Below are positions 7,827 through 15,768 of a DNA stretch of 33,025 nucleotides, one piece after another. The position numbers were made by a program, and so were the translations under genes. The stretch comes from Candidatus Avidesulfovibrio excrementigallinarum (lineage in GTDB: Bacteria; Desulfobacterota; Desulfovibrionia; Desulfovibrionales; Desulfovibrionaceae). Under the pieces are notes generated by a model that was not told the DNA's origin, did no database searches, and worked only from the letters and a program-made list of their open reading frames with translations. The DNA is taken from the NCBI GenBank assembly GCA_018715085.1, contig DVMI01000152.1, positions 1 through 33,025 on the forward strand. Direction: 5' to 3'. The first letter of the stretch is position 1. Each line of letters opens with the position of its first letter.

Positions 7827-9632
7827 ATGTCGGAACGGTTTACCCTTACGCCTTCCAGGCCTGACGCCGAGGCGCTGACTTCGTCGCCGCCCCGGGATGC
7901 GGGCGTGTCGTTTGCGTTTGTCTGGCTGTTGTTGACCACGTTGTTTGTTGCCAGCCTGATTACCTGGCAGTACTGGGATCGCTCGCGCGAGATGGTGGAG
8001 AACGCCATGGCCGAAACAGGCAATGTGCTTCTTATGGCCATGGACGGCAGCCTGCGCGGCGGGCGGCGGGCGGGGAGCAATCTGCCCTTTCAGTTTTTTC
8101 TTGACGAACTGATGGCCCGCGACACCGTACAGTTTTTTGCCGTTACAACGGCCAACGGCATCATTCTTGCGCATTCTGATCCCACGCGGGTGGGCAAGCG
8201 GCTGCTTGTGGAGGACGGCGTGGGGCCGTTGTCGAACACGCTGGAGAGCCTGACGACCGGGCGACGCCCGCACTGGCTCATTACCGAGATGGAAGGCCGC
8301 CATTCCTTTGTGGTCTACCGGCTGATGAGCCCAGGGATACGGCATCACAGGGGGGTGGCCGAGCCGCGGGGGCCGCGGTACATGTTCTTAGGCATGGACA
8401 CGGCACCGTTGTCCATGGCGCGCGAACAAGACAGGCGGCGGGCACTGATTTACGGTGGCGGGGTGCTGGCCTTTGGCCTGTGCGTGGTGGCCTGCCTGTA
8501 TGCGTTTGAGCGGCTGAGCCTGTCCCGGCGCAGGCAGCGCGAGACAGAAGCGCTGATGGACGAGCTGGCGCTGACGCTGCCTGACGGGCTGGTGCTGCTT
8601 GACGCAAAGGGGCGTTTGCGCGGCATGAACGAGTCGGCGCGCACGCTGCTGCACATTGACGCCAAAGGGGAGCAGCCGGCTGGCGGCGAGAAGACGGCCG
8701 CGCTGCCCAAAGCGCTGGAAGAGCAGCTGGAACGGCTCCGCCGGGAAGGGGTTCTTGCCGATACGGAAGTCAGGCTGGATTACGAAGGGCGCACCACCTA
8801 CCTCAGTGTGCGCGGGGGCAGAGTCGGCAACAGCCTGGAAGGACACCTGGGCTTTCTTGCGCTGCTGCGCGACGTCAGCGAGGTGCGCCGGCTTGAGGCC
8901 GAGGTGCGCCGGCGCGAAAAACTGGCTGCCGTAGGCAACCTTGCCGCCGGGGTGGCGCACGAATTGCGCAATCCGCTCAGCTCCATCAAGGGATATGCGG
9001 CGTACTTCGGCGAAATTTTTCCTGAAGGCAGCGAAGAGCGCGCCGCCGCGCAGGTCATGATGCACGAGGCCGACAGGCTCAACAGGACGATCACGGAGCT
9101 TATCGGCCTGGCCAGGCCGACGGACATTCATGCAACCCGGGCCTCGCTGGCCGACATTGTAGGGGATGTGCTCAGGCTCATCCGCCAGGATGCCGACAAA
9201 CACGGCGTGGAGGTCGAATGGAAGGCCGGGCAGGTGCCCATGCTGGATTTGGATCCCGATCGCATCCGGCAGGTCGTGCTCAACATCTGCATCAACGCGC
9301 TGGACGCCATGCCCGACGGCGGCACGCTGACGCTGGCCCTGCTGGAGGATGAGGCGTTGCCGGACAAGGTCGTTCTTGATATCAGTGACACGGGCACAGG
9401 CATCGCCCCTGAGGATCTGGCCCATGTGTTTGATCCGTATTTTACGACTAAGGGCCATGGCACCGGGCTGGGGCTGGCCACCGTGCACAAGATCATGGAG
9501 GCCCATGGCGGGAGCGTGAGGGTGACCTCGACGCCCGGCCAGGGGAGTTGTTTCCGGCTGGTGTTTTCCTTGTCGCCTTTTGTGCCGACTCATGAACCCC
9601 GCCAGGAACGGGCGGATAGGCAGGCCATGTGA
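7827..9632 (+). CDS. Membrane sensor histidine kinase (ZraS/AtoS-like)
   Basis: Two-component sensor of 601 residues that should phosphorylate the NtrC-type regulator encoded next. Two TM segments (about 28-47 and 206-226) enclose a periplasmic sensing domain of about 155 residues. A PAS-like segment follows (about 245-360, LPDGLVLLDAKGRLRGMNES). The dimerisation/H-box is AAGVAHELRNPLSSIKGY with phospho-acceptor His378. The ATPase domain shows the N box (INALDAMPDGG), G1 (DISDTGTGIAP), F (FDPYFTTK) and G2 (GTGLGLA) motifs. GAGG about 8 nt before ATG 7827 supports the start. The stop codon overlaps the start of the regulator gene. The signal is unknown; ZraS-like proteins sense envelope or metal stress, but nothing here shows a metal site. 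Confidence 0.94.
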   Translation: MSERFTLTPSRPDAEALTSSPPRDAGVSFAFVWLLLTTLFVASLITWQYWDRSREMVENAMAETGNVLLMAMDGSLRGGRRAGSNLPFQFFLDELMARDTVQFFAVTTANGIILAHSDPTRVGKRLLVEDGVGPLSNTLESLTTGRRPHWLITEMEGRHSFVVYRLMSPGIRHHRGVAEPRGPRYMFLGMDTAPLSMAREQDRRRALIYGGGVLAFGLCVVACLYAFERLSLSRRRQRETEALMDELALTLPDGLVLLDAKGRLRGMNESARTLLHIDAKGEQPAGGEKTAALPKALEEQLERLRREGVLADTEVRLDYEGRTTYLSVRGGRVGNSLEGHLGFLALLRDVSEVRRLEAEVRRREKLAAVGNLAAGVAHELRNPLSSIKGYAAYFGEIFPEGSEERAAAQVMMHEADRLNRTITELIGLARPTDIHATRASLADIVGDVLRLIRQDADKHGVEVEWKAGQVPMLDLDPDRIRQVVLNICINALDAMPDGGTLTLALLEDEALPDKVVLDISDTGTGIAPEDLAHVFDPYFTTKGHGTGLGLATVHKIMEAHGGSVRVTSTPGQGSCFRLVFSLSPFVPTHEPRQERADRQAM

Positions 9633-10969
9633 TGAAACCAGTTGTACTTGTTGTTGACGACGACGAAAGCCACCGCGGCATGCTGCGCACGCTCCTGCGC
9701 CGCTGGGGCTATGCGGTGGAAGAGGCGGGGAGCGGTGCGGCCGCCGAAGCGCTGTGCCGCGAAAAGGCGTACGACGCCATCCTGTCTGACATCCGCATGG
9801 CGGAAAAAGACGACGGCATCCGCTCCATGCGCGCCATCCTGGCGGACAATCCCGCCATTCCCGTAATCATGATGACAGGGTATTCGTCGGTTGAAACGGC
9901 GGTTGAGGCGCTGCGCTTCGGGGCTTATGACTACCTGATGAAGCCGCTTGACTTTGACCAGCTCAAGCAGACCCTCACCCGGGCGCTTGCGCATACCCGG
10001 CACGGGGAGGCCACGGCCGGGCGCGACGGGCTGGAGGAAAGTTCCATTCTTGGCAACAGCCCCGCGATGCAGGAACTGACGGCGCTCATTGCCACGGTGG
10101 CCCCTTCGGACGCCACAGTGCTCATCACGGGAGAATCCGGAACGGGCAAGGAGCTGGTTGCCAGGGCCATCCAGCGGGCAGGAACCCGGCAGGACAAGCC
10201 GTTTGTGACGATCAACTGCGCAGCCATCAGCGAATCGCTTTTGGAATCGGAACTGTTCGGCCACGAGAAAGGGGCCTTTACCGGCGCAGACCGGCGTCGT
10301 GACGGACGGTTTGCCCAGGCCGACGGCGGCACGCTGTTTCTGGATGAAATCGGCGAACTGCCGCTGCAGCTGCAGGCCAAACTGCTGCGGGCCCTGCAGC
10401 AGGGCGAAGTCCAGCGCGTGGGGAGCGATACGCCGTTTGTGGTTGACGTACGGGTCATTGCCGCCACCAACAGGGATTTGCGGCAGGAAGTGGCCGAAGG
10501 GCGTTTTCGCGAGGATTTGTACTATCGCCTGAACGTCATCGGGCTCGAGGTGCCGCCGCTGCGCCGCCGCAAGGAGGACATTCCCCTGCTGGCCGGCGTC
10601 TTTTTGAAACGTTTTGCGCAGGCCAACCGCAAGGACATCAAAGGCTTCACGCCGCAGGCCATGGCGCTGCTCAACCGGTACAGCTGGCCCGGCAACGTCC
10701 GCGAACTGGAAAACGCCGTGGAACGGGCCGTCATTTTGTGCCCTGGCGGCTTTGTCAGCGAGAACGAGCTGCCGATGGCTGTCCGGGAAGGCGGGCAGGA
10801 ACCGGCGGGCGACGCGGCGTTGCTCCCTCTGGACGAAGTGGAACGGCAGACCATCCTTGCCACCTTGCGCGCTGTGGACGACAACAAGAGCGAGGCCGCC
10901 CGGCGCCTGGGCATTACCCGCGCCACCCTGCACAACAAACTGCGCCGTTACGGCTGTACAGAGGACTGA
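9632..10969 (+). CDS. NtrC-family sigma-54 response regulator
   Basis: DNA-binding activator, 445 residues, partner of the preceding kinase. The receiver domain has the acidic pair Asp9/Asp10, phospho-acceptor Asp53, Thr82 and Lys104. There is one extra residue after Asp53 (DIRMAEKDDG), and the usual Pro is Ala. The AAA+ domain has Walker A GESGTGKE (167-174), the sigma-54 contact loop GAFTGA (214-219) and Walker B LFLDEIGE (235-242). The C-terminus is a Fis-type helix-turn-helix (SEAARRLGITRATLHNKLRRYG). ATG 9632 overlaps the kinase TGA by one base; GTG 9629 is an equally possible start giving one more residue. It must act with RNA polymerase-sigma-54 at promoters I could not identify in this window. 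Confidence 0.96.
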   Translation: MKPVVLVVDDDESHRGMLRTLLRRWGYAVEEAGSGAAAEALCREKAYDAILSDIRMAEKDDGIRSMRAILADNPAIPVIMMTGYSSVETAVEALRFGAYDYLMKPLDFDQLKQTLTRALAHTRHGEATAGRDGLEESSILGNSPAMQELTALIATVAPSDATVLITGESGTGKELVARAIQRAGTRQDKPFVTINCAAISESLLESELFGHEKGAFTGADRRRDGRFAQADGGTLFLDEIGELPLQLQAKLLRALQQGEVQRVGSDTPFVVDVRVIAATNRDLRQEVAEGRFREDLYYRLNVIGLEVPPLRRRKEDIPLLAGVFLKRFAQANRKDIKGFTPQAMALLNRYSWPGNVRELENAVERAVILCPGGFVSENELPMAVREGGQEPAGDAALLPLDEVERQTILATLRAVDDNKSEAARRLGITRATLHNKLRRYGCTED

Positions 10970-10970
10970 C

Positions 10971-11327
10971 ATGATCACATCCCCCGCAGACCTTGCGCCC
11001 TACGCGCACGATATCGACTGGAACCTCTCCCCGGAAACCGCGGTGGTTCTGTATCTGGAATGGGGCAACAACAACTGGCACGCGGAACATCCGCCCGTGC
11101 GCTCCCCCAAGGACGTTTCGACCTATTTTGTGGTCGACGCCTGGACGGATCCAATCACAATCCGGCTTGTGCGCCGCAATTCCGAGAAGGCAGAAGATCT
11201 GGCCGTTTTTCCCCTGCCGGAACCGCTCCTGTCACAATTTCGCGAGGAATATGGCAACCTGCGCGGCGTTTTTGAGCCGCTGCCCGCCATCAAGGATTGG
11301 CTCAAGCACGAAATGGGCGTGGCCTGA
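10971..11327 (+). CDS. Small conserved-looking protein of unknown function
   Basis: A 118-residue soluble, acidic protein whose start lies one base after the regulator stop codon, so it is surely part of the kinase-regulator operon. It has no signal peptide or TM segment. Notable segments are VVLYLEWGNNNW, DVSTYFVVDAWTDP and a C-terminal helix ending WLKHEMGVA. The upstream in-frame extension to 10614 lies inside the regulator gene and is not real. It may be a small family limited to Desulfovibrio relatives (perhaps the group named after DVU0772, recalled and not checked). I do not know its function; its position suggests a link to the two-component system. Confidence 0.8.
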   Translation: MITSPADLAPYAHDIDWNLSPETAVVLYLEWGNNNWHAEHPPVRSPKDVSTYFVVDAWTDPITIRLVRRNSEKAEDLAVFPLPEPLLSQFREEYGNLRGVFEPLPAIKDWLKHEMGVA

Positions 11328-11329
11328 CA

Positions 11330-11360
11330 CATTTATCAGCACTGAATGTGCTGATAAATG
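11330..11360. repeat. Perfect 13-bp hairpin between convergent genes
   Basis: CATTTATCAGCAC (11330-11342) and GTGCTGATAAATG (11348-11360) form a perfect inverted repeat with a 5-nt loop. It starts 3 nt after the stop of the plus-strand small gene and includes the last codons and stop of the minus-strand glycosyltransferase. Neither strand has a T-run after it, so it is not a classical intrinsic terminator. It could still act as a two-way 3'-end structure. Confidence 0.75.
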
Positions 11361-12439
11361 CCCAGAATCTGCCAGGCAACCGCATCCAGCGTCCTGCTTG
11401 CAAACCGCCGCAGGCCCAGGCGGCGCAGCCGTCTGTAAAGGTTGGGGTCAATCATGCAGCGCAGCATGTCGGAGGCCAGGGCGGCGGCGTTGCCGGGCTT
11501 GTAGAACAGCGCGGTGCGCTCGTCGCCGGCAATATCCAGAAACGGAGCCGTGGCAGGGCAGATCAGCGGCCGCGCCGCACGCCAGACGTGCAGCGGGAAC
11601 ACATGGTGCTCGTCGCAGGCTGTGTCTGTGGTTATGGCAATGTCGCACAACGACAGCTGCTGAGAAAGATTTTGTCCGCCAAGCAGGCAGAGGCGCTCCT
11701 CCAGTTTTTTGGCCCGGGCTTTGGCGCGGATGGAGCCGAACCGATCCGGCGTGCAGAGAATGCGCATTTCCCATGGCGGCAGATCCGTGCGATCCCGCAG
11801 GTATGCCATGGCTTCCAGAAGGGTGCTCAGTCCGCGTGTGGAGCGGCCCGGCAGCGCCGTCAAAAACACCCAGTGCCGTCTTGGCAGATGCAGGGGAAGA
11901 GGATTTTTGCTGTCTTCCCTGGGGGCCAGGGCCGGCAGCACAACATGGAGCAGCGTTGAGGGAAAGCCCGCCTTGCGCAGGGCGTCGGCGCTCCATGCGC
12001 TGGGACAGAGAACGGCAGCCAGCGCCGAACGCGCGGCCGGACCGGGAATCTGTTCCGGACGGGTCAGCGGCGTGTCGGGCTCTGCAAACGGTCTGGCGGG
12101 CAGCGAGACAACAAGGCGCGTGCTGGCCGGATTGCACCGGGAAAGCCCCCGCCCGGCAAAACGCGCCGCAGCGCCGCCAAAGGCGTGGACGCAGGTCGGC
12201 CCAAATGCGTCCAGCTCCCGGCGCAGCGCAGAAACCGCAAAGGGATTGTACCAGGCGCTGCCTGGCAGCGGCACAAAGGGAAAACGCTCGCTTTTGAGCC
12301 GTTCGGCAAAAGCGGAGCCCCGCGGACATAAAAACAGAATTTCCGTGTCGGGTTGCCGCTGCAGCAGGCCGGCCAGCGCAAAGAGATACTCCTGCCGTTC
12401 GGCGCGGGCTGTTCCCGAATCCAGCAAAACTATGCGCAT
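11336..12439 (-). CDS. Glycosyltransferase, GT4-like (group 1)
   Basis: Probable GT-B fold sugar transferase of 367 residues. The N-terminal Rossmann half starts MRIVLLDSGTARAERQEY and includes VHAFGGAAARFAG and an AVLCPSAWSADALRKAGFP segment, where GT4 enzymes have the VSE/CPS-type motif. The C-terminal half contains WVFLTALPGRSTRGLSTLLE, DIAITTDTACDEHHVFPLHVWRA and a PGNAAALASDML segment, typical of the donor-sugar end of the family. The canonical E-x7-E is degenerate: the position usually E-x-x-G reads DEHHVFPLHVWRAARP. GGGAG about 6 nt before the ATG supports the start. No polysaccharide cluster surrounds it, so the acceptor cannot be inferred. Confidence 0.75.
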   Translation of the reverse strand: MRIVLLDSGTARAERQEYLFALAGLLQRQPDTEILFLCPRGSAFAERLKSERFPFVPLPGSAWYNPFAVSALRRELDAFGPTCVHAFGGAAARFAGRGLSRCNPASTRLVVSLPARPFAEPDTPLTRPEQIPGPAARSALAAVLCPSAWSADALRKAGFPSTLLHVVLPALAPREDSKNPLPLHLPRRHWVFLTALPGRSTRGLSTLLEAMAYLRDRTDLPPWEMRILCTPDRFGSIRAKARAKKLEERLCLLGGQNLSQQLSLCDIAITTDTACDEHHVFPLHVWRAARPLICPATAPFLDIAGDERTALFYKPGNAAALASDMLRCMIDPNLYRRLRRLGLRRFASRTLDAVAWQILGIYQHIQC

Positions 12440-12591
12440 TGTTTTCTCCCTCGTGCACTATACCTTTTGAGCGGCGCAAGCGCAATCGCACCCTCTCAAT
12501 GGGGCGGCCAAGCCGGATCATACGGTTGCGCCGCTGGTCGCGCCGCCTGCAGCGCCTTGCGGATGCCACAAGGCTGCCCGCGTATCGCCTG

Positions 12592-12607
12592 TTTTTTATA
12601 TAAAAAA
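12592..12607. promoter_or_regulatory. 16-bp AT palindrome upstream of the glycosyltransferase
   Basis: TTTTTTATATAAAAAA is a perfect palindrome, about 150 bp upstream of the glycosyltransferase start, standing out from GC-rich surroundings. It could provide the -10 element of a minus-strand promoter (TATAAA, with TTGAGT nearby but at a short spacing) or be a protein-binding site. Confidence 0.35.
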
Positions 12608-12896
12608 TACATACTCAACAGCGGCTGTCAGCAGCACGCAGCCTGGACGGGAGCGGCTGTGCCCTCAGGGATGGGCAGTCTGCCCGGCGCGTCAGCGGGC
12701 TTTCTTTCTCTCTTTCTCTCTGCGTCAGTGGCTGCGCAGGCAGGCGGCCACACCGAACTGTCCCTCTTTCCCGCGCGTGTCGGGGAACGGGCGCCGTTTG
12801 CGGACAATTCTGCTGCGTTTATTGGGCGGGTGTCAGCGGAGCGTGTGCCTGTCGCCTGTGCTGAGAACGGGCGGCCGCGCAGGGAGCCTGCCCCTG

Positions 12897-12975
12897 TAAA
12901 AGGTTTGGGAAGGAGGATGAGGGGGGCGGGGGGAAGGAGGAGAACCCTTTGCAAAGGGGTTCCTCCTTCCCCCCC
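12897..12975 (-). repeat. Palindromic 3'-end repeat, copy 1 (after NFACT gene)
   Basis: The core is a long near-perfect hairpin: G-run plus GAAGGAGGA and GAACCCTTTG against CAAAGGGGTTC and CTCCTTCC plus C-run (12928-12975). A tail of similar composition (AAGGAGGATGAGGGGGG, then AAAAGGTTT) extends it on the plus-strand left side. Read on the minus strand it lies about 90 nt downstream of the NFACT stop codon, in the same relative order as the copy after gcvPB at 20971-21058. It may act as a terminator or mRNA-end structure. Confidence 0.75.
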
Positions 12976-13065
12976 GCGCAGCATTCTGCCCCCGCAGGCT
13001 GCGGGCTGTGGAGGAGGGCGCGCCTGCCTTCTTGCAGGGCACCTTTCCGGGCACAGGCCAAAAGG

Positions 13066-14682
13066 TCAGCCGCGCGTGTCAGGATTTGTGGCGAGCGTGA
13101 CGGGCTGGGGGACGGTGCCATCCAACGGCACGCTGCGCGTCCAGGCGACTTCGTCAATGCGGACGTTGCCCGGCCGGCGGCCGCCGGAGGTTTTGAGCGG
13201 TTTGACATGCCTGGCCAGTGCGGCAACGATGTCCACCCGTGCGTCGTGCTGGCGTTCGCTTTTTTGGGCGGCAAGCAGTCCGGCCTGCAGCAGGGTGCGT
13301 TCGGGCACATCCTGCCTGGCGTGGGCTCTGCGGATCAGCACATGGGCGCTGGCTGCGCCGCCAACGTGCAGCCAGTAATCGTGGGGGGAGGCCAGCTTGA
13401 GCAGTTTGGCGTTGCCGTCGGCATCGCGGCCCCGCAGGAGCAGGAAGCCGTCGTCACTTTGAAAGCTCTGGATATTTTTGGGCAGGGGCGCGGCTTTGGG
13501 GCGCGGAGCGTCGCCGCGGGCCCTGGCTGAAGGGGCGGCGGGACCGGCAGGCGCTGTCAGTGTGCGCTGTCCGGCAGCCTGTTCGGCCAGAAACAGCTGC
13601 TGCTGATGTTCTTCGAGCAGGGCGGCCAGGCGCGGGGCCAGCATGGCAAGTCCACGTTCGCCGCGGGCCGCCTGGTGGAACCAGCGCGCCATGTTTTCGC
13701 GCACGGTATAGCGGGGATCCAGTTCCAGCGGCGTGCCGGGACGCGCGTCAAGCCGGACGGACGCGGCTTTTTCGGCTGGTTCAAAACGGTACAGTTCGGC
13801 CTGAAGGGCCAGGGCGTCGGCTTTGCGGGCGGCCATGGTCTCGAGGCGCCGGCGTTCGCCGTGGAGCTTGTCGATCAGTTTGGCAAGGCGTTTGGCGGCG
13901 TCTTTATGAACTTTGGCGTTCTGCTGTCCGGCGCGGCGCGCGAGTTCTTCGAGCAGGCTTTTTTCGCCGATTTGGGTGGAAGCCTGGATGGCCGAGGCAA
14001 ACACGCGTTCTTCCCGTCCGTTCTGCAGGGCCGGGGGCAGGGGCCAGGCGCTCAGTTCGGCAACAGCGCCGGGCGGAAGCGGCGCGTCGTCTTCCGGCAG
14101 GCCGTAGGCGAACAGATCGCCGCCGCCGTAGTCCAGATCTGCAAGCAGGGCCGCCTGCTCGGCCGGTTCGAGCAGCGTCAGTGTGCGCCGCAGCGCGGGC
14201 GAGAGCACAGGCCAGGCGCGCCAGTCGGCCCCGGACAGTCCTGTTGTGGCGACGGCGTCCGGATCTGGCCAGGCGGGATCCGGGCAGGCGGGGCTTGCCG
14301 GCAAAAACAGCAGGCGCGGGCCTTCGCGCAGGTCGAGATCAAGCCAGACGCGCTGGCCGCTCTGGGGCAGCTCGTGAAAGCGCAGCAACAGGCGGCGTTC
14401 GGTCCAGGCGGCAAGCCCGGCGCTGATGCGCTGTCCAGAGAGGTACTTGCGCAGGCGCATGATGGGGGCAGGAGGTTCTGCGCCTGTGGGAATGCGGTGC
14501 GAGGAGAGGAAAAGAAAAGGGGCCTTGCGGCCGAATTTGCAGAACAACACCTGTTTGCGACCGGCGGCGTACAGTGAGAACGTGACGACGTCCTCGGCAG
14601 GCTGATGGATTTTTTCCATCCGCGCGCCGGCGAGCGCCGGGATCAGTTCGTCGCAGAGACGGCGGAAGACATGACAGTCCAT
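13066..14682 (-). CDS. NFACT family protein (RqcH/FbpA-like)
   Basis: NFACT proteins bind stalled 50S-peptidyl-tRNA complexes; in Bacillus, RqcH adds Ala tails that mark the nascent chain for degradation. I chose the ATG at 14682 (538 aa) because MDCHVFRRLCDELIPALAGARMEKIHQP matches the usual family N-terminus. An in-frame extension to 14868 would run through the dksA terminator. The NFACT-N region includes RKYLSGQRI, followed by a coiled-coil region rich in Ala, Lys, Arg and Leu (AKVHKDAAKRLAKLIDKL). The C-terminal NFACT-R domain is clear (DGFLLLRGRDADGN, then HDYWLHVGGAASAHVLI). No good Shine-Dalgarno is visible. Whether it elongates tails as RqcH does is an inference. Confidence 0.88.
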   Translation of the reverse strand: MDCHVFRRLCDELIPALAGARMEKIHQPAEDVVTFSLYAAGRKQVLFCKFGRKAPFLFLSSHRIPTGAEPPAPIMRLRKYLSGQRISAGLAAWTERRLLLRFHELPQSGQRVWLDLDLREGPRLLFLPASPACPDPAWPDPDAVATTGLSGADWRAWPVLSPALRRTLTLLEPAEQAALLADLDYGGGDLFAYGLPEDDAPLPPGAVAELSAWPLPPALQNGREERVFASAIQASTQIGEKSLLEELARRAGQQNAKVHKDAAKRLAKLIDKLHGERRRLETMAARKADALALQAELYRFEPAEKAASVRLDARPGTPLELDPRYTVRENMARWFHQAARGERGLAMLAPRLAALLEEHQQQLFLAEQAAGQRTLTAPAGPAAPSARARGDAPRPKAAPLPKNIQSFQSDDGFLLLRGRDADGNAKLLKLASPHDYWLHVGGAASAHVLIRRAHARQDVPERTLLQAGLLAAQKSERQHDARVDIVAALARHVKPLKTSGGRRPGNVRIDEVAWTRSVPLDGTVPQPVTLATNPDTRG

Positions 14683-14705
14683 GCGGTATCCGGGGGAGCA
14701 GGTCG

Positions 14706-14746
14706 AAAAAAAGCTGCACCGTCCGGAATGTCCGGATGGTGCAGCC
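14706..14746 (-). terminator. Intrinsic terminator of dksA
   Basis: On the minus strand GGCTGCACC and GGTGCAGC pair around an inner CCGGA/TCCGG stem, followed directly by seven T residues. It lies about 13 nt after the dksA stop and just before the NFACT start, so NFACT needs its own promoter or read-through. Confidence 0.92.
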
Positions 14747-14759
14747 GTGTCGTTTCTGG

Positions 14760-15122
14760 CTATTCGCCGCGGAGGTTTTCGCCTTCCTCCTGGCGGCTTT
14801 TGCAATTGATGCACAGTTTGGTGACGGGTCTTGCTTTCAGGCGGGCGACGCTGATTTCTTCGCCGCATTCTTCGCAGATACCGTAAGTTCCGTCTTCCAG
14901 GCGCTGGATGGCGGCCTGGATTTTACGAATCAGTCGACGTTCCCGGTCACGGATGCGGAGTGTGAAAGCCCTGTCTGATTCGGCAGACGCACGATCGGCC
15001 GGATCTGCGAAAAGCTCATTGCTGTCGGTCAAATCCTCGAGCGTTGAATCTCCCTTCATTTGGGCTTCTTCCAGCATTTTCTGTAAAAGTTCCCGGAAAT
15101 AGGCAAGATCTTTCTGTTCCAA
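14760..15122 (-). CDS. dksA: RNA polymerase-binding transcription factor DksA
   Basis: Secondary-channel RNA polymerase regulator that works with ppGpp in the stringent response. The 120-residue product has the coiled-coil tip motif DPADRA (Asp40, Asp43, Ala45), the conserved RDRERRLIRKI segment, and a four-Cys zinc finger (Cys83, Cys86, Cys104, Cys107; CEECG and CINCK). No ATG is available: the frame is closed by TGA upstream. The start is TTG at 15122, preceded 6 nt away by a strong GGGAGGA site. A promoter (15238-15266) and an intrinsic terminator (14706-14746) make it a single-gene unit. In many gammaproteobacteria dksA is next to gluQ; here gluQ lies about 17 kb away. Confidence 0.96.
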   Translation of the reverse strand: MEQKDLAYFRELLQKMLEEAQMKGDSTLEDLTDSNELFADPADRASAESDRAFTLRIRDRERRLIRKIQAAIQRLEDGTYGICEECGEEISVARLKARPVTKLCINCKSRQEEGENLRGE

Positions 15123-15237
15123 ATGAGTCCTCCCGCAAACGGGTCATGGGTCTGAAAGGCAATTTGGCTTCGCGTTACCGGCAAGCGCGGAGCAGGGAAA
15201 AACAAAAGCCTTACGGGGTCATTTTTTTGAGACCCTG

Positions 15238-15266
15238 GATATATCTTTCTTTGTTTTCAAAGTAAA
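15238..15266 (-). promoter_or_regulatory. dksA promoter
   Basis: Read on the minus strand, TTTACT (15261-15266) and TATATC (15238-15243) are separated by exactly 17 bp. Each matches the sigma-70 consensus at four of six positions. This would give a leader of roughly 110 nt before the TTG start. Confidence 0.55.
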
Positions 15267-15754
15267 GTAAAAAGATTGTTTGAGAAAGAACTAATGGGCA
15301 ATTCTGTCGGGCGGTGCGGCAGAAAGCGTTCGTGCGCGCCTGATTGCGTCTGATCGTGCCTGTCCGGAAGGATATGCGGAGGCTGAACGATGGTGTTGCA
15401 GGTTGTGCTGCTTTTGTCAGGCGCTGCATTCTTTCTTCGTGCCGTGCTGCAGGCGGCAGCGTGGCTGCTGCACTTTTGGCGTTGCGGCCTTTTTCAGATG
15501 TGCTTTTCAGAGGAGAGGCCGTGTTGTGCGGGGCATCCATCTAATAAGGTATGTTTTTTTTGGGGGGGCGCTGGCGACCGGACCGGATGCCGCCCCGGCA
15601 TGTTCCTGCCCGTCCGGCGTGCTTGCCCCGACAGGGCGCGGGGGCGGCCTTAAGAGGGTGCGTCTGAAGATGAAATTTTATTTTTCACAATTAAAACGTT
15701 ACGGATTGTATTGAATAAAAAATAAAAAAGAGGTATCTTTTTCAAAAACAAAAC

Positions 15755-15768
15755 TTGAAAGGGTTCAA
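15755..15768. promoter_or_regulatory. Inverted repeat before the Lrp-type regulator
   Basis: TTGAA-AGGG-TTCAA lies 33 bp before the regulator start, at the end of the AT-rich island. A site here could allow autoregulation. It does not closely match the E. coli Lrp consensus. Confidence 0.35.

Larger units (their letters stand above)
12440..13065. other. Spacer upstream of the glycosyltransferase
   Basis: No gene is supportable in this 626-nt stretch. It contains a 16-bp AT palindrome (12592-12607), a short pyrimidine tract around 12700-12720 (CTTTCTTTCTCTCTTTCTCT) and one copy of the palindromic repeat (12897-12975) that follows the NFACT gene. The open frames are GC-driven and overlap on both strands. 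Confidence 0.55.

Noticed and set aside
7827-11327. Sigma-54 promoters as targets of the NtrC-type regulator
   Set aside because: I looked upstream of the window's genes for a -24/-12 pattern (TGGC...TGC) and found none convincing. The scan was by eye and not exhaustive.
14683-14868. N-terminal extension of the NFACT protein
   Set aside because: The extension would pass through the dksA terminator and overlap dksA. The family N-terminus starts at the Met at 14682.
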